Below are positions 55,065 to 64,000 of a DNA stretch of 64,000 bases, piece by piece; the first letter of the stretch is position 1; each line of letters starts with the position of its first letter. The stretch covers positions 93,415,740 through 93,479,739 of the forward strand of contig JAOWCC010000577.1 of NCBI GenBank assembly GCA_030867875.1, given 5' to 3'. This stretch comes from Actinernus sp. WN-2022 (Eukaryota > Cnidaria > Anthozoa > Actiniaria > Actinernidae). Below the pieces are notes generated by a model. The model searched no databases, was not told the origin of the DNA, and was given only the letters and a program-made list of their open reading frames with translations. The position numbers and the translations under genes are program-made.

Positions 55065-55354
55065 GGAATGCACTCTGAATGAAATTTGGATGTACTACCT
55101 TTTCACAAGGTCTCAGTATCCCTAGATTTTCGGGCACGCATACCTGGAATAATTATTATTTACACGACAAAATTCGGAGGTGCCGTGCCGAAATATTTTG
55201 GCACGCGTATCAAAAGTGTCGTGTCCAAAAGTGTTTGTCGTGTACATCGGGCATAGTTTTTTTATTTGATTCGGATTTGAGACAATCGGATCAGAGCCTG
55301 ATCACAGGAGTACAAACAATAGGACTCGAGATCCCTTCTAGGCCTGCCTCCGTC
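55065..55354. other. Short gene-free stretch
   Basis: TTCGGGCACGC and GGCACGCGTATC words recur in both orientations between 55125 and 55215. No gene. Confidence 0.3.
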
Positions 55355-55532
55355 AGTGGACCTATGATTTTACGTCCTTATGCGAGAAGACGTGAAGGTC
55401 TAACCATTTGCAGTTGTTTCACAAAGGCAGTACCTTCTACTCAGTTATTTTAAGACCTTGAGTGTTGGTCCTGCCAGGGACCGGCTCAACAGACCGGCGC
55501 TTAACCACTGAGCTAATCTTCCAACCTAAGCC
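55355..55532 (-). mobile_element. tRNA-derived SINE, copy 2
   Basis: On the minus strand the head GGAAGATTAGCTCAGTGGTT and AAGCGCCGGTC is a good A-box region (TAGCTCAGTGG). The body matches 16500-16702 (GAGAAGACGTGAAGGTCTAA and GGCAGTACCTTCTACTCA on the plus strand). Confidence 0.7.
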
Positions 55533-55717
55533 GGATATAAGATAATTATATAGGGGCAGAGGATCGATAACGAAGGAGGCACATTGTAAAGTATGAGTAT
55601 ACTGAGGAATTGTTTATTTGTACTTCTGTCTTCAAATGATGCCGGAGAAATTAATTTAAATGTAAATTTAAATTTATGTACTTCGTTGTAAGGCCCTTGA
55701 AGCCTAGCTAGCTATAG

Positions 55718-55922
55718 TACCCTGGGTGCCAGAGGTTCTACTGCCCTCTCTAAGCCAATTTAGATCGACGAGAAGGCTGGGAGACCCCAACCCTAAGACA
55801 CTTCTCCCTAACCCTAAGTGCGATTCATACTTCGCGCGCCCACTCCAGAGGTTCTCCCAGCCTTATCGTCGATCTAAACGTTGGCTTAGAGAGGGCAGTA
55901 GAACCTCTGGTACCCAGGGTAC
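55718..55922. mobile_element. Foldback element with ACCCTGGGTGCCAGAGG ends
   Basis: Arms 55718-55786 and 55848-55922 pair closely (GAGAGGGCAGTAGAACCTCT on the right). The ends match the 34355-34509 element. Confidence 0.75.
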
Positions 55923-55930
55923 CTAGCTAG

Positions 55931-57865
55931 AGAACTACGAGAAAATAGATTTCGATATTTATCAATAAATCGCAAACTAGTAAAACGAAATCACAGCAAG
56001 GACTCTGGATTCACAATAAAAACAATATTTACCCAAAAGGTACAAGTTTCTGATTTTAAATTGCCATTGTCTTAGCCGGTTTGAATAGTTATTTTCAAGA
56101 TTCCGAACGGACTGCTGCCGATTTTCGGACGGTTTTGACCACTTCAACCTTTTAATAGCGGAGGAACTTTTAAAAGCAAATATACTCAATCTACTGAAAA
56201 GCAATTATAGTTGTTTTATAATGACAATTTCTGGCGCGCTCCCGCATTCGAATTTAAGGGGCGGCACTACCAACTAAAAACAGAAAAACCTTATTACCAC
56301 GAAAGACAAAAAGAACTACTCGGAGATTAGTACTGCAGAAAATGTGAGACTATTTTATTAGAAGAAATGAAAAGGAGTGCTTTAGAGATAAAAAAATTAA
56401 TTTGTCCACGATGGATTGAAATTAAATCAAGTTGCCTAAACAAGATTTTGCCTAACTAATTATCCACTTTGACTTTCCCACCCCTTATCAAAACAGTTTG
56501 AAAAGAATATCGCGATACTCAGCCGTGATGAGGTATTTCTCTTCTCTCCACGAGTTTAATTTTTGTACTTTTGTTTTAGAGAAATTTGAAGTACTATATC
56601 AAACACTCGTAAGAGTGTTTAATCACGAGGTCAAAACACTGCGGAGAACTGAACTAGTTGGAAAACGACGCGCTGTGGAGATTTTTTTAAACTCAGTTCG
56701 AGGTGTTTGATATCGTTATCAGTTGTTCAAATACAAGTACGACGATTTGCCATGGCTTCTCAAACGAACATACCATTTAAGAGTAAACGAAGAAGAAAGT
56801 TTGGATAATTTATGCAAGTGTTTGGTCAATACTCCTTCACGCTTTGTAATTTTCTTTGTAATGTTCTCATTCATCATGAGTTTTAGAAGGTTCGATCGAC
56901 CTTGTCAATCGAAATATGGGAATCGGTGAGCATTCATACCACGTCAGGTTTCTTCTGGTTTGAGCACCTTTTTCTATATTTTCGTGTATGAAATCAATTG
57001 TTGGGCGGTTTGTTTGGCGGTAGTTGTTATTGCATTTTAATAAGTAAAATAAACAGACGTTTGTATTACTGTCTTAGTAGATATGGAAAAAGAAAAAGAA
57101 AATAAAGTTGAAGTTATAGTTCATAATTAAAACTGCAGCTGTTATTCGTGCTATTCACTAAGCAAGGGTACTCTCAGATAATGAAATTTCTGACGTCAGA
57201 GTTACGCGATTAGTCAGAAACGATATCCAAGAGGTTTTGGGTACGAAATTGCATTATTATACCCTCACAAAAATATACACCAATCAATTGTGTATAATAG
57301 GGTCATATGCCAGCCCAATATTTTGTTATGTTGGACCTATTGCCTGGACAGTTCGCACGAGATGTTCATGCTAAATTGTGTTTCAGTATTGTGGCTTTTA
57401 ATACTAACCCACAGTTCTGTTTTGCACTTCGAACGCAATTTGTGTTATTTAATAAGTGCATGAGACTCCAAGCCACAGTCAGTATAGCGATGTTACTGCC
57501 ACGTCATCATGAATGCGCCAACCGTGATAGATGAGTGCACACCTCAAAGTGCTTTGGTTGAAAATAAAAGCCATATAATTTCCTCTAACATAACTTACAA
57601 GTCAGGCAGTATAACGAAGAACGCCTGGCTACGCAGACTACTAATTAAATTTATATAAAGTGACGGGTGACTTTCGACTCTCTCGGCGGCCGACGGTCTA
57701 CATCGAGGCAAAGTAATAAACAACTGTATAAGTTATCCCCGGCATCCACCGGGGATTTCGTCACTCACTCCTCTTCCCCCAGACGGCTGTGAAAGCCTGA
57801 CTACTGTATAAGAGGAGAAATCTGATTGTATGGGCTTCCTTTTTTTACTCTAATGGGTTCAAGAG
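55931..57865. other. Gene-free stretch
   Basis: An ATATCAAACACTCG / CGAGGTGTTTGATAT inverted pair at about 56596-56712 hints at an old element. TCCCCGGCATCCACCGGGGA at 57736-57756 is a small perfect hairpin. I see no gene. Confidence 0.35.
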
Positions 57866-57932
57866 TTGTTTATTTTAAAAAGTAAAGAAAATAGCGAGTT
57901 GTTTATTTTATAAAGTAAAGAAAATAGCGAAA
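57866..57932. repeat. 34-bp tandem duplication
   Basis: GTTGTTTATTTTAAAAAGTA and AAGAAAATAGCGA are repeated with one base changed. Confidence 0.85.
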
Positions 57933-58742
57933 ATTAAACTTTCAGATATTTAGTCGCGCAAATTTGGTTTGTTGCATGCCGCACAACATTTCGGCTTTGA
58001 TCTTGGGTACTGCAGCGGTGAATACAATTCAAATATTGAAAATTTATCAGGAAGTAATAACAGAAAAAAGCTTTACAAGATATCTTGGACATCGCATGCT
58101 TGGATAGCTACGTTTTCGACCAAATCTGTGAATCTTCGAGCGATTTTTCTGTGTTAAATCATCCTGAGATTCTCATTGATTTATTGATTCACGAACCGAA
58201 AACAACTACGACGGTGGAGCGTGTTGGATTTTAGTTGGATTTGTAGCGACTTTACGGGAGCCAGAATGGGAAAAGGAAATTGAGTGTATAATTTTAAAAT
58301 ACGAACGAGAACCAGATCCAGTCCGGCAAATTAAGTAATCGATGTTGGTATAGAGATATGAACTTGTCAACTTTCGGTTTTTGCTCGTCCATAAGAAGGA
58401 TTGCAGAACATTGTGGAAAGGAAAAGCATAACATAATCAATTGATCGAAATGCCGGTTCCAACAATCAGATGATTTTGGTTTGTATAATGGACTGCTGAT
58501 CCGGTAAGGTGAGAATATGTATTATGTTCGCTTGTATTTGCAAAATTGTGAAGTCGTTTCATACATTCTTTGTAAGATCTGAGGACATTTTAGAGTCATT
58601 TATGTCGCTTATGTACCGCGGGGGCAATGTCCGTGATTGTTGGCGATGGTTATAATAGGACATTTTCATTATGACATCATTTTACTACAATTGCCAGAAT
58701 CCTTTTCGAATTCTCTTTCTAATTCAAATTTATAAACTCTTT
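57933..58742. other. Gene-free stretch
   Basis: No recognisable gene or repeat. Confidence 0.3.
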
Positions 58743-58845
58743 TGAGAATACCAAGACAATGGTCCAAATTAAAGAACAAAAGGATCCGCGCAAAGAGACT
58801 GGTATTTGTAGTGGATGACGCCATCATGCAAACGTCCTATTGACC

Positions 58846-58982
58846 CTTTGCACGTGACGTCATAGCCGCCATGTTGGTGTACAGTTAACAATAGATTCTT
58901 CGTTAGCTTCTTTTGTTCTGTACACCAACATGGCCGCCATGCCCTTTGTCATTTGAATCTCTGGGGATTGAGTGCAAACCAT
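58846..58982. mobile_element. GCCGCCATG/TGACGTCA MITE, copy 3, 9-bp direct flanks
   Basis: CTTTGCACGTGACGTCATAG at the left and TGAGTGCAAACC at the right. A central hairpin (GTACAG ... CTGTAC) encloses TAGATTCTTCGTTAGC. CTATTGACC flanks both ends (58837-58845, 58983-58991), a probable target duplication. Confidence 0.7.
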
Positions 58983-58984
58983 CT

Positions 58985-59830
58985 ATTGACCAAAACCTAA
59001 CCTGGAAAGAACACATATCTTCAATTGGCTAAAACTATGCATCATCTCCCATTTTATTGCAATTATACGATTCATTATTTTCCTTATTTAAGCTATGCTA
59101 ATATGTTATGGGAAAACGCTCATTCTACAACTCTTGAACCAATAGAGTTTTGCAAAAAGAAGAAGCTATTCGTGCCGTACTGAATAAAGAATGGAACTGT
59201 CATACGTATACTAAACCCCTGTTTCCAAAATTAACTTGCCTAACACTAGATGACATATATAAACTTTACACCAGTTTATTTATGTACTGACATCTTCCAC
59301 TAAAATATTAGTGAAACTTTTATTAGTATGTTCACCCCTCTAACTGAAATTTTCTCGTATATAACGTATGAAACCCATCCAAAACAGAAACAAACATTTT
59401 TTATAAAACCTGTTAGATCTGATTACAGGAAAAGATTCATAATGGCATCAAAATTTGGGAAATGATTCCTCAACATATCAGATCCAAAAACAGATATTTT
59501 TTTTCAAGAAAAGTATTTCTGCTATGTTAATTAACTAATACTCAAACGACCAGTAAAATTCACTACTATTTTTACTTCAACTCTATTCAATTACTATTTA
59601 TTTACTCCTAATTTATCTTACGATCTTATTAGTTTATTGTAATATTTTGTTATTAATGCAATAACTAGTCTTTAATTAATTATTAGCTTATTGTCCCTAT
59701 ACCTTCTGCTTGTAAAGGTGTTCCTGACTCGATCAATAACCCTTAGTTGGTTTATTCATGTCCTGCCTACTCAGTAATCACTGTTAAATTCCTTATTTGT
59801 TTTTGTTTTGAGTGAAATAAACGTATATTG
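58985..59830 (+). pseudogene. CR1/Rex-like LINE, C-terminal RT remnant
   Basis: The plus-strand reading across several frames gives SIDQNLTWKEHI, IYPYLSYANMLWENAHSTTL, AIRAVLNKEWNCHTYT, LTLDDIYKLYTSLFMY and IWEMIPQHIRSKNRYFF, then a 3' UTR ending near GTGAAATAAACG (59813). The family resembles the minus-strand LINE at 10741-12110. Many frameshifts; only the last third of the ORF is left. The MITE at 58846-58982 sits at its left edge. Confidence 0.75.
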
Positions 59831-60263
59831 CACATGTACATATTATATTGAATAAATTAGAATTCTTAACGATGTAAAGGTACTGACTGAGTCGAATTCC
59901 TTTGATATTTTTCTGTAAAATGAAATTACCTGGGTCTTCACGAAGGCGACTATACTTGTTTTGTTTGTTTTTACATTTTTTTTAATAGGAAAGCAAGAAC
60001 TCCAAACAAAGTAAATGTGAAGAAACAAAGCGACAATAATTTATTTCGACAGTATCGATTCCACTCGGCTTCGAAAACGTTAACACGTGTTGCTGTGTCC
60101 ATCCCACCATATAGCAAAATTATTGCCACAGAAGAGGATATTTGGTATCAATTAGTGATCGCTTTGAAGTAAATGCGATTTTATTTGAGAGAGAGAGAAC
60201 ACTTCAGTGGCATTATAAATAACTTACCTGTTGATTCCATAACTATACGAAGTGGAATTCAAT
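59831..60263. other. Gene-free stretch
   Basis: No feature recognised. Confidence 0.3.
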
Positions 60264-62545
60264 AATAATAATACATGTTTATTTGCACTTCTTATAACGG
60301 CTAAATAAATAATAATTTTACAATAGATGTGTTTACGATAAAATATAAGTAACTATACTGATAATATACATATGCTGGTGTAACTTTTCTACAATATTTA
60401 CAGATATTTTACAATGGATACATTTGACAGCAATAACATTATTAGATAGTAGATATATAGATATGTATTTATATAGATATATATGGTATTTACAGTGGAT
60501 AGATACATTTTACAATTTGTGTAGTTTGGAACAAAAAAGGTAGGTGATCTGTGACGAGTGCAGGAGAGTACGTTTCCCAAGCCAACTCCCCAGCTGTAGA
60601 TTAAATTTTGAGAGAAAAAGTATACATATAAATTATATATATAGTCACAGTGCAGATATGGACGAAGTAGATAAATAGTTATTACTCAGGGGCCGACCAT
60701 TTGACTTTTGAGGGGGGGGGATGGGTGTCCTTGTCTGTGCTCGATTTTTTTTTCTTTAGCAGTGTTGTTGCACGAATTTTTTTTGTGAAAAAAGCGGAGC
60801 CAGAACAAAGCTTTTCCGCTTGTTTTTTTTAAACACCGTTGGCTTGCAGGCTTTTTTTTTCAAACCCCCCCCTCAAACGTTAAACGGTCGGCCGCTTAAG
60901 AGAATATAGAAAGGGAAAAAAGAAGCTTAACTCTTACTGATACATATAAATATAGGGAGAAAATAAATATGACTAATTTATGTCTGCCAAGTTTAGGTAT
61001 AGTCAAGTAAACAGGATTGTTTAATTTCCTTTTTGAAGGACATTTTTGGGAGTTTTCTGATTGATTCTGGAATTGATTCCAGATTTTTATCCCAGTAAAT
61101 TTTAAAGAAATTTTCCCATAATTAGTTTAGACGGATGGTAGTTGAAAATTATGTGCAGAGTATCTTGTGAAATGGGAATGAATGTCTGAAGTCTGTTTAA
61201 AATAATAATAATAATGTGCAGAGTATCTTGTGAAATGGGAATGAATGTCTGTTTAAAATAATTTGAAAAAACAATCGGTAGTTTGTTGTTGACGTAATCA
61301 TGCATAAAAAGAGACGTTTGTATAAAAGTTATGTTTTTTTAATTCTAAAATGCCTAGTGCTTTGTACAAAGGTGAAGCATGAGCACGAAAATTAGAAAGG
61401 TCATTATTCTGATTGCTTTATTGTTTAAGTAATGGTCCAGATAAGAACTGTAGTGTCCACGGCAAGGAATGTTAAAAGGTGTTAATTTTCTATTATTCTT
61501 TCTCGTAATTTAATTGGTTGATACTTATAAATTCAATAGAAACCCATCGAAATAATGCATTTTCATTCGATACTTTTTTGTAGTTTGAATTTATTTTTGA
61601 TAAAACTAACTATGGTTTAATTTCGAAGAATATCGTGTGTGGGGAAAGTTCTCAAATTTGCGTTTGAAAAATCCTTTGTTTTCTCTATATCCGATTGGCT
61701 GGATGGTGGCTTCTCTGCGTTTTCACAGAAAAAAGAGCCAATAGCAAAACAAATTCTTTATTTTCGAGATGTAGTTTGGACTGTAGATACCTCCTAAAGC
61801 ACTTAAGGCATATTCAAGCAAAATCGTATGTGGGGGAGGCTCATTGCCGCAGAACAATGGATTCTACTACAGTTATTATCTGGACCATTACTTAAAATGT
61901 TTAGTTGATTTAGGCGTGATTTATAAGTATTGCCCCGTATTATTACACTATACTGTAGATATAGATAGATAAGTGAATAATACACTTGGTTCAGGTATTT
62001 AAATCGAGAGAGTGGCGTAATTTTGAAATGATGCCAATGTTCTTTGAGTTCTTCTTTTTTTACACACAATGTTAATATGACTTTTCCAGGTAAGAATTTG
62101 GTCTATACAGACCTCAAAGATATTTAAATGAGTAAGTTTGTTCTAATAAAGAGCCATCTAACATAATGCTTGATGGAGGTTTAGGTTTATGTGAAGAAGA
62201 GATTGTCATATACTTGGATTTTGTTTATGTTAAGTGATCATTTATTTCATTTATTAGCTTTAATCCAGTGTGATAGTTGAACAATTTCAGCATTTACTTG
62301 GTTTATGAGATTATTGATATTCTTGTTATGGAGAAACAAATTCTGCAAATAATCGAATTGATAAAATGTTGCTACTATTTGCAATATCATTAATATAGAT
62401 GAGGAAAAGCAGTGGTCCTAAATTTGACCTATGAGGAATACCACAAAGAGTATTAGTAGTAGTAGAATGAATACCATTCATATCAACAAATTGTAACCGA
62501 TCAGTTAAGTAAGTCTTGAACCATTCATGAGCATAGACATGCTCG
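60264..62545 (-). pseudogene. CR1/Rex-like LINE (element B), 3' part
   Basis: Minus strand. It resumes with AHEWFKTYLTDRLQFVDMNG, NTLCGIPHRSNLGPLLFLIY and INDIANSSNILSIRLFA (62330-62550), where the A-DD box is disrupted. Then come LSRFKYLNQVYYSLIYLYLQ and RLNQLNILSNG (61820-62000), FMHDYVNNKLPIVFSNYF (about 61270) and FNYHPSKLIMGKF. A 65-bp internal duplication (TGTGCAGAGTATCTTGTGAA, 61152 and 61216) lies in the C-terminal region. 61480-61760 looks like foreign sequence. The 3' end is GCAAATAAACATG then (ATT)n at 60264-60290. Its upstream part is at 63734-64000. Confidence 0.78.
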
Positions 62546-63733
62546 GTGGAGAACATTCAATCCACTGAGCGTTTGATTACCTGCGGTGTTCCACAAGGAT
62601 CGATACTTGGCCCATTGTTGTTTCTCGTCTACATAAACGACTTACCAAATTGCCTCGAAACGTCAACACCCTGTATGTTTGCTGATGACACCAGCATCAC
62701 GTTTAGTGGAGCAGATGTTATTGATGTTGTTGTCAGAGCAAATACCGAATTGCTCAAGATAAACAACTGGCTCAAAGCAAATAAGCTCCACTTAAACGTG
62801 GCCAAAACAGAATTCATGATGATCGGCTCGCGTCAGCGTTTATCGAATCTGGACGAGGAGCCCATAATAGAAATTGGAGATAAAAATATTAAGAGGGTCA
62901 GTAAAAGCAAAACGGTAGGGGTAGTTGTTGACGAAAATTTAAGTTGGTCTGACCACATAGACCACCTAACTAAAAAGGTTGTATCGGGTCTAGGAGCGTT
63001 AAAGAGGATCCGCCCATTTGTATCCCAAGACACTCTAATGAAAATATATAATTCACTTATTCAAACTCACATGGATTACTGCTGTGAGGTCTGGGATACC
63101 TATGGGAGGGTCCTCTGTGATAAACTTCAAAAAATTCAAAATAGGGCTGCTAGGCTTATTCTAAGGGCTGATTATAAAACGAGCTCCAGTCTACTCCTTG
63201 ACATACTAGATTGGGATAGACTTGATGAACGGAGGGCTAAACGCAAGGCTGTCTTGATGCACAAAATCCAAAATAACTGTGCACCGACCAGTCTCACCGA
63301 ATTATTCAAAACAGTTGGAAGCAGAACAGACTACAACCTGAGGGGGGCAGATACCAGACTCTGCTTGCCCCTCCCCAAAACTGAGTTTGCGAAAAAGAGC
63401 ATCTCCTACAATCATGGAGCAAAGCTCTGGAACCAGCTTCCAGCTGAATTACGCGAAACTAGGTCGTTGGTTTCTTTTAAGAACAACATTGCGACTGCCT
63501 CTCTCTTAAATTGACTTTTAGACTATTTTTTTACTATATGTTACTTTACTTTTGTATTTGTTATTGTTACTACTATTTTATATATTATTGTTTTTCGAGT
63601 TTTTAAGTACATAATTAGATATATAGGAATTACTTATAATTATATACTACGGATGTATTTTTAGCCACGGATTCTATGTAAATCAGCGTTATGCTGTTAG
63701 CAATACCGTGAAATAAATTATAAAAAAAAAAAA
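62546..63733 (+). pseudogene. CR1/L2-like LINE (element E), 5'-truncated but with intact RT end
   Basis: An uninterrupted 322-codon frame (to 63514) begins at the PQG block with no ATG, so it is a truncated ORF2, not a gene. Blocks: TCGVPQGSILGPLLFLVYIN, FADDTSITFSG (FADD intact), NNWLKANKLHLNVAKTEFMM, SKTVGVVVDENLSWSDHIDH, SLIQTHMDYCCEVWDTYGRV, KLQKIQNRAARLILR, RAKRKAVLMHKIQNN, YNHGAKLWNQLPAELRET. The 3' UTR ends in GAAATAAATT plus poly(A) at 63721-63733. The clean frame implies recent insertion. It sits inside element B in the opposite orientation and is the same family as element A. Confidence 0.9.
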
Positions 63734-64000
63734 GTTCCCCGGATTCCATAATGGTGTAGCATAGATAAAAGAATTTCATGGTTAACCGTGTCAAATGCTT
63801 TAGAAAAATCGATAAAGATACCACACCTATAAAGACTTTTGTCAATATCATTTAAAAGGTTATCGATGATTTCCGATGGTAGAATGTTTTCTTCCTGAAT
63901 CCAAATTGATATTTATATAAAATGTCATTCTTATTAACATATGAAATTAGACGCTTATACATAGGTTTTTTCAATATTTTGGATAAAGACGATAAAAGAG
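63734..64000 (-). pseudogene. CR1/Rex-like LINE (element B), RT palm, runs off the window
   Basis: The minus-strand reading LLSSLSKILKKPMYKRLISY, VNKNDILYKYQFGFRK, IFIDFSKAFDT-like and MLHHYGIRG precedes, in protein order, the AHEWFKTYL block found at 62550. The element therefore continues across element E. It is truncated by the window edge. Confidence 0.8.

Noticed and set aside
57736..57756. Histone mRNA stem-loop
   Set aside because: The hairpin TCCCCGG...CCGGGGA lacks the conserved loop and flanks, and no histone gene is near.
62546..63514. Host gene encoding a reverse transcriptase
   Set aside because: It begins at the PQG block without an ATG and ends in a LINE 3' UTR with poly(A). 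It is a 5'-truncated LINE.

Overview
The window looks like accessory, repeat-dense DNA from an animal nuclear genome, most likely an anthozoan cnidarian (coral or sea anemone). The reasons are one intronless class A GPCR gene, CR1/L2-, L1- and Penelope-like retrotransposons, a Ty3/gypsy remnant, and very many short foldback DNA elements of a style I recognise from coral and anemone genomes. The species assignment is inference. There are no bacterial operons, ribosome binding sites or CRISPR arrays.

Host gene content is very low. The only convincing host gene is a single-exon, 359-residue rhodopsin-like receptor at 31664-32743 (+). A 335-bp foldback element with a perfect 9-bp target-site duplication sits between its stop codon and the probable native poly(A) signal. 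A weak two-exon candidate lies at 12206-12560 (-).

Layout. 0.2-2.4 kb: small foldback elements. 2.4-6.25 kb: a LINE fragment split by a broken gypsy polyprotein. 6.8-10.1 kb: a run of inverted-repeat elements. 10.74-12.1 kb (-): 3' part of a LINE. 12.5-17.4 kb: more MITEs, a 60-bp minisatellite and a tRNA-derived SINE. 17.9-23.6 kb (-): a CR1-like LINE interrupted by an L1-like LINE and by a satellite-bearing insertion. 24.1-26.8 kb: large foldbacks. 27.3-27.95 kb: Penelope-like GIY-YIG remnant. 28.6-29.6 kb: a 30-bp CCAAT-containing minisatellite between inverted repeats. 31.7-32.7 kb: GPCR. 33.9-37.2 kb: tandem repeats and MITEs. 37.2-41.4 kb: a three-level nest (foldback, then DNA element, then a nearly intact 1093-codon CR1/L2-like LINE). 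43.0-45.6 kb: a satellite of about 28 units. 49.5-53.3 kb: a 254-bp element and a 3,235-bp element, both with target-site duplications. 54.5-55.9 kb: a 30-bp tandem array and hairpins. 58.8-64 kb: a MITE, LINE fragments on both strands, and a CR1/L2-like RT (+) inserted into a LINE on the minus strand.

The genes do not form a pathway. The biology here is transposition history: copy-and-paste elements nested in one another, short non-autonomous DNA elements defined by their ends, and several families with two or more copies in the window, which lets boundaries be read by comparing filled and empty sites. All alignments were done by eye, so boundaries without a stated duplication are approximate.
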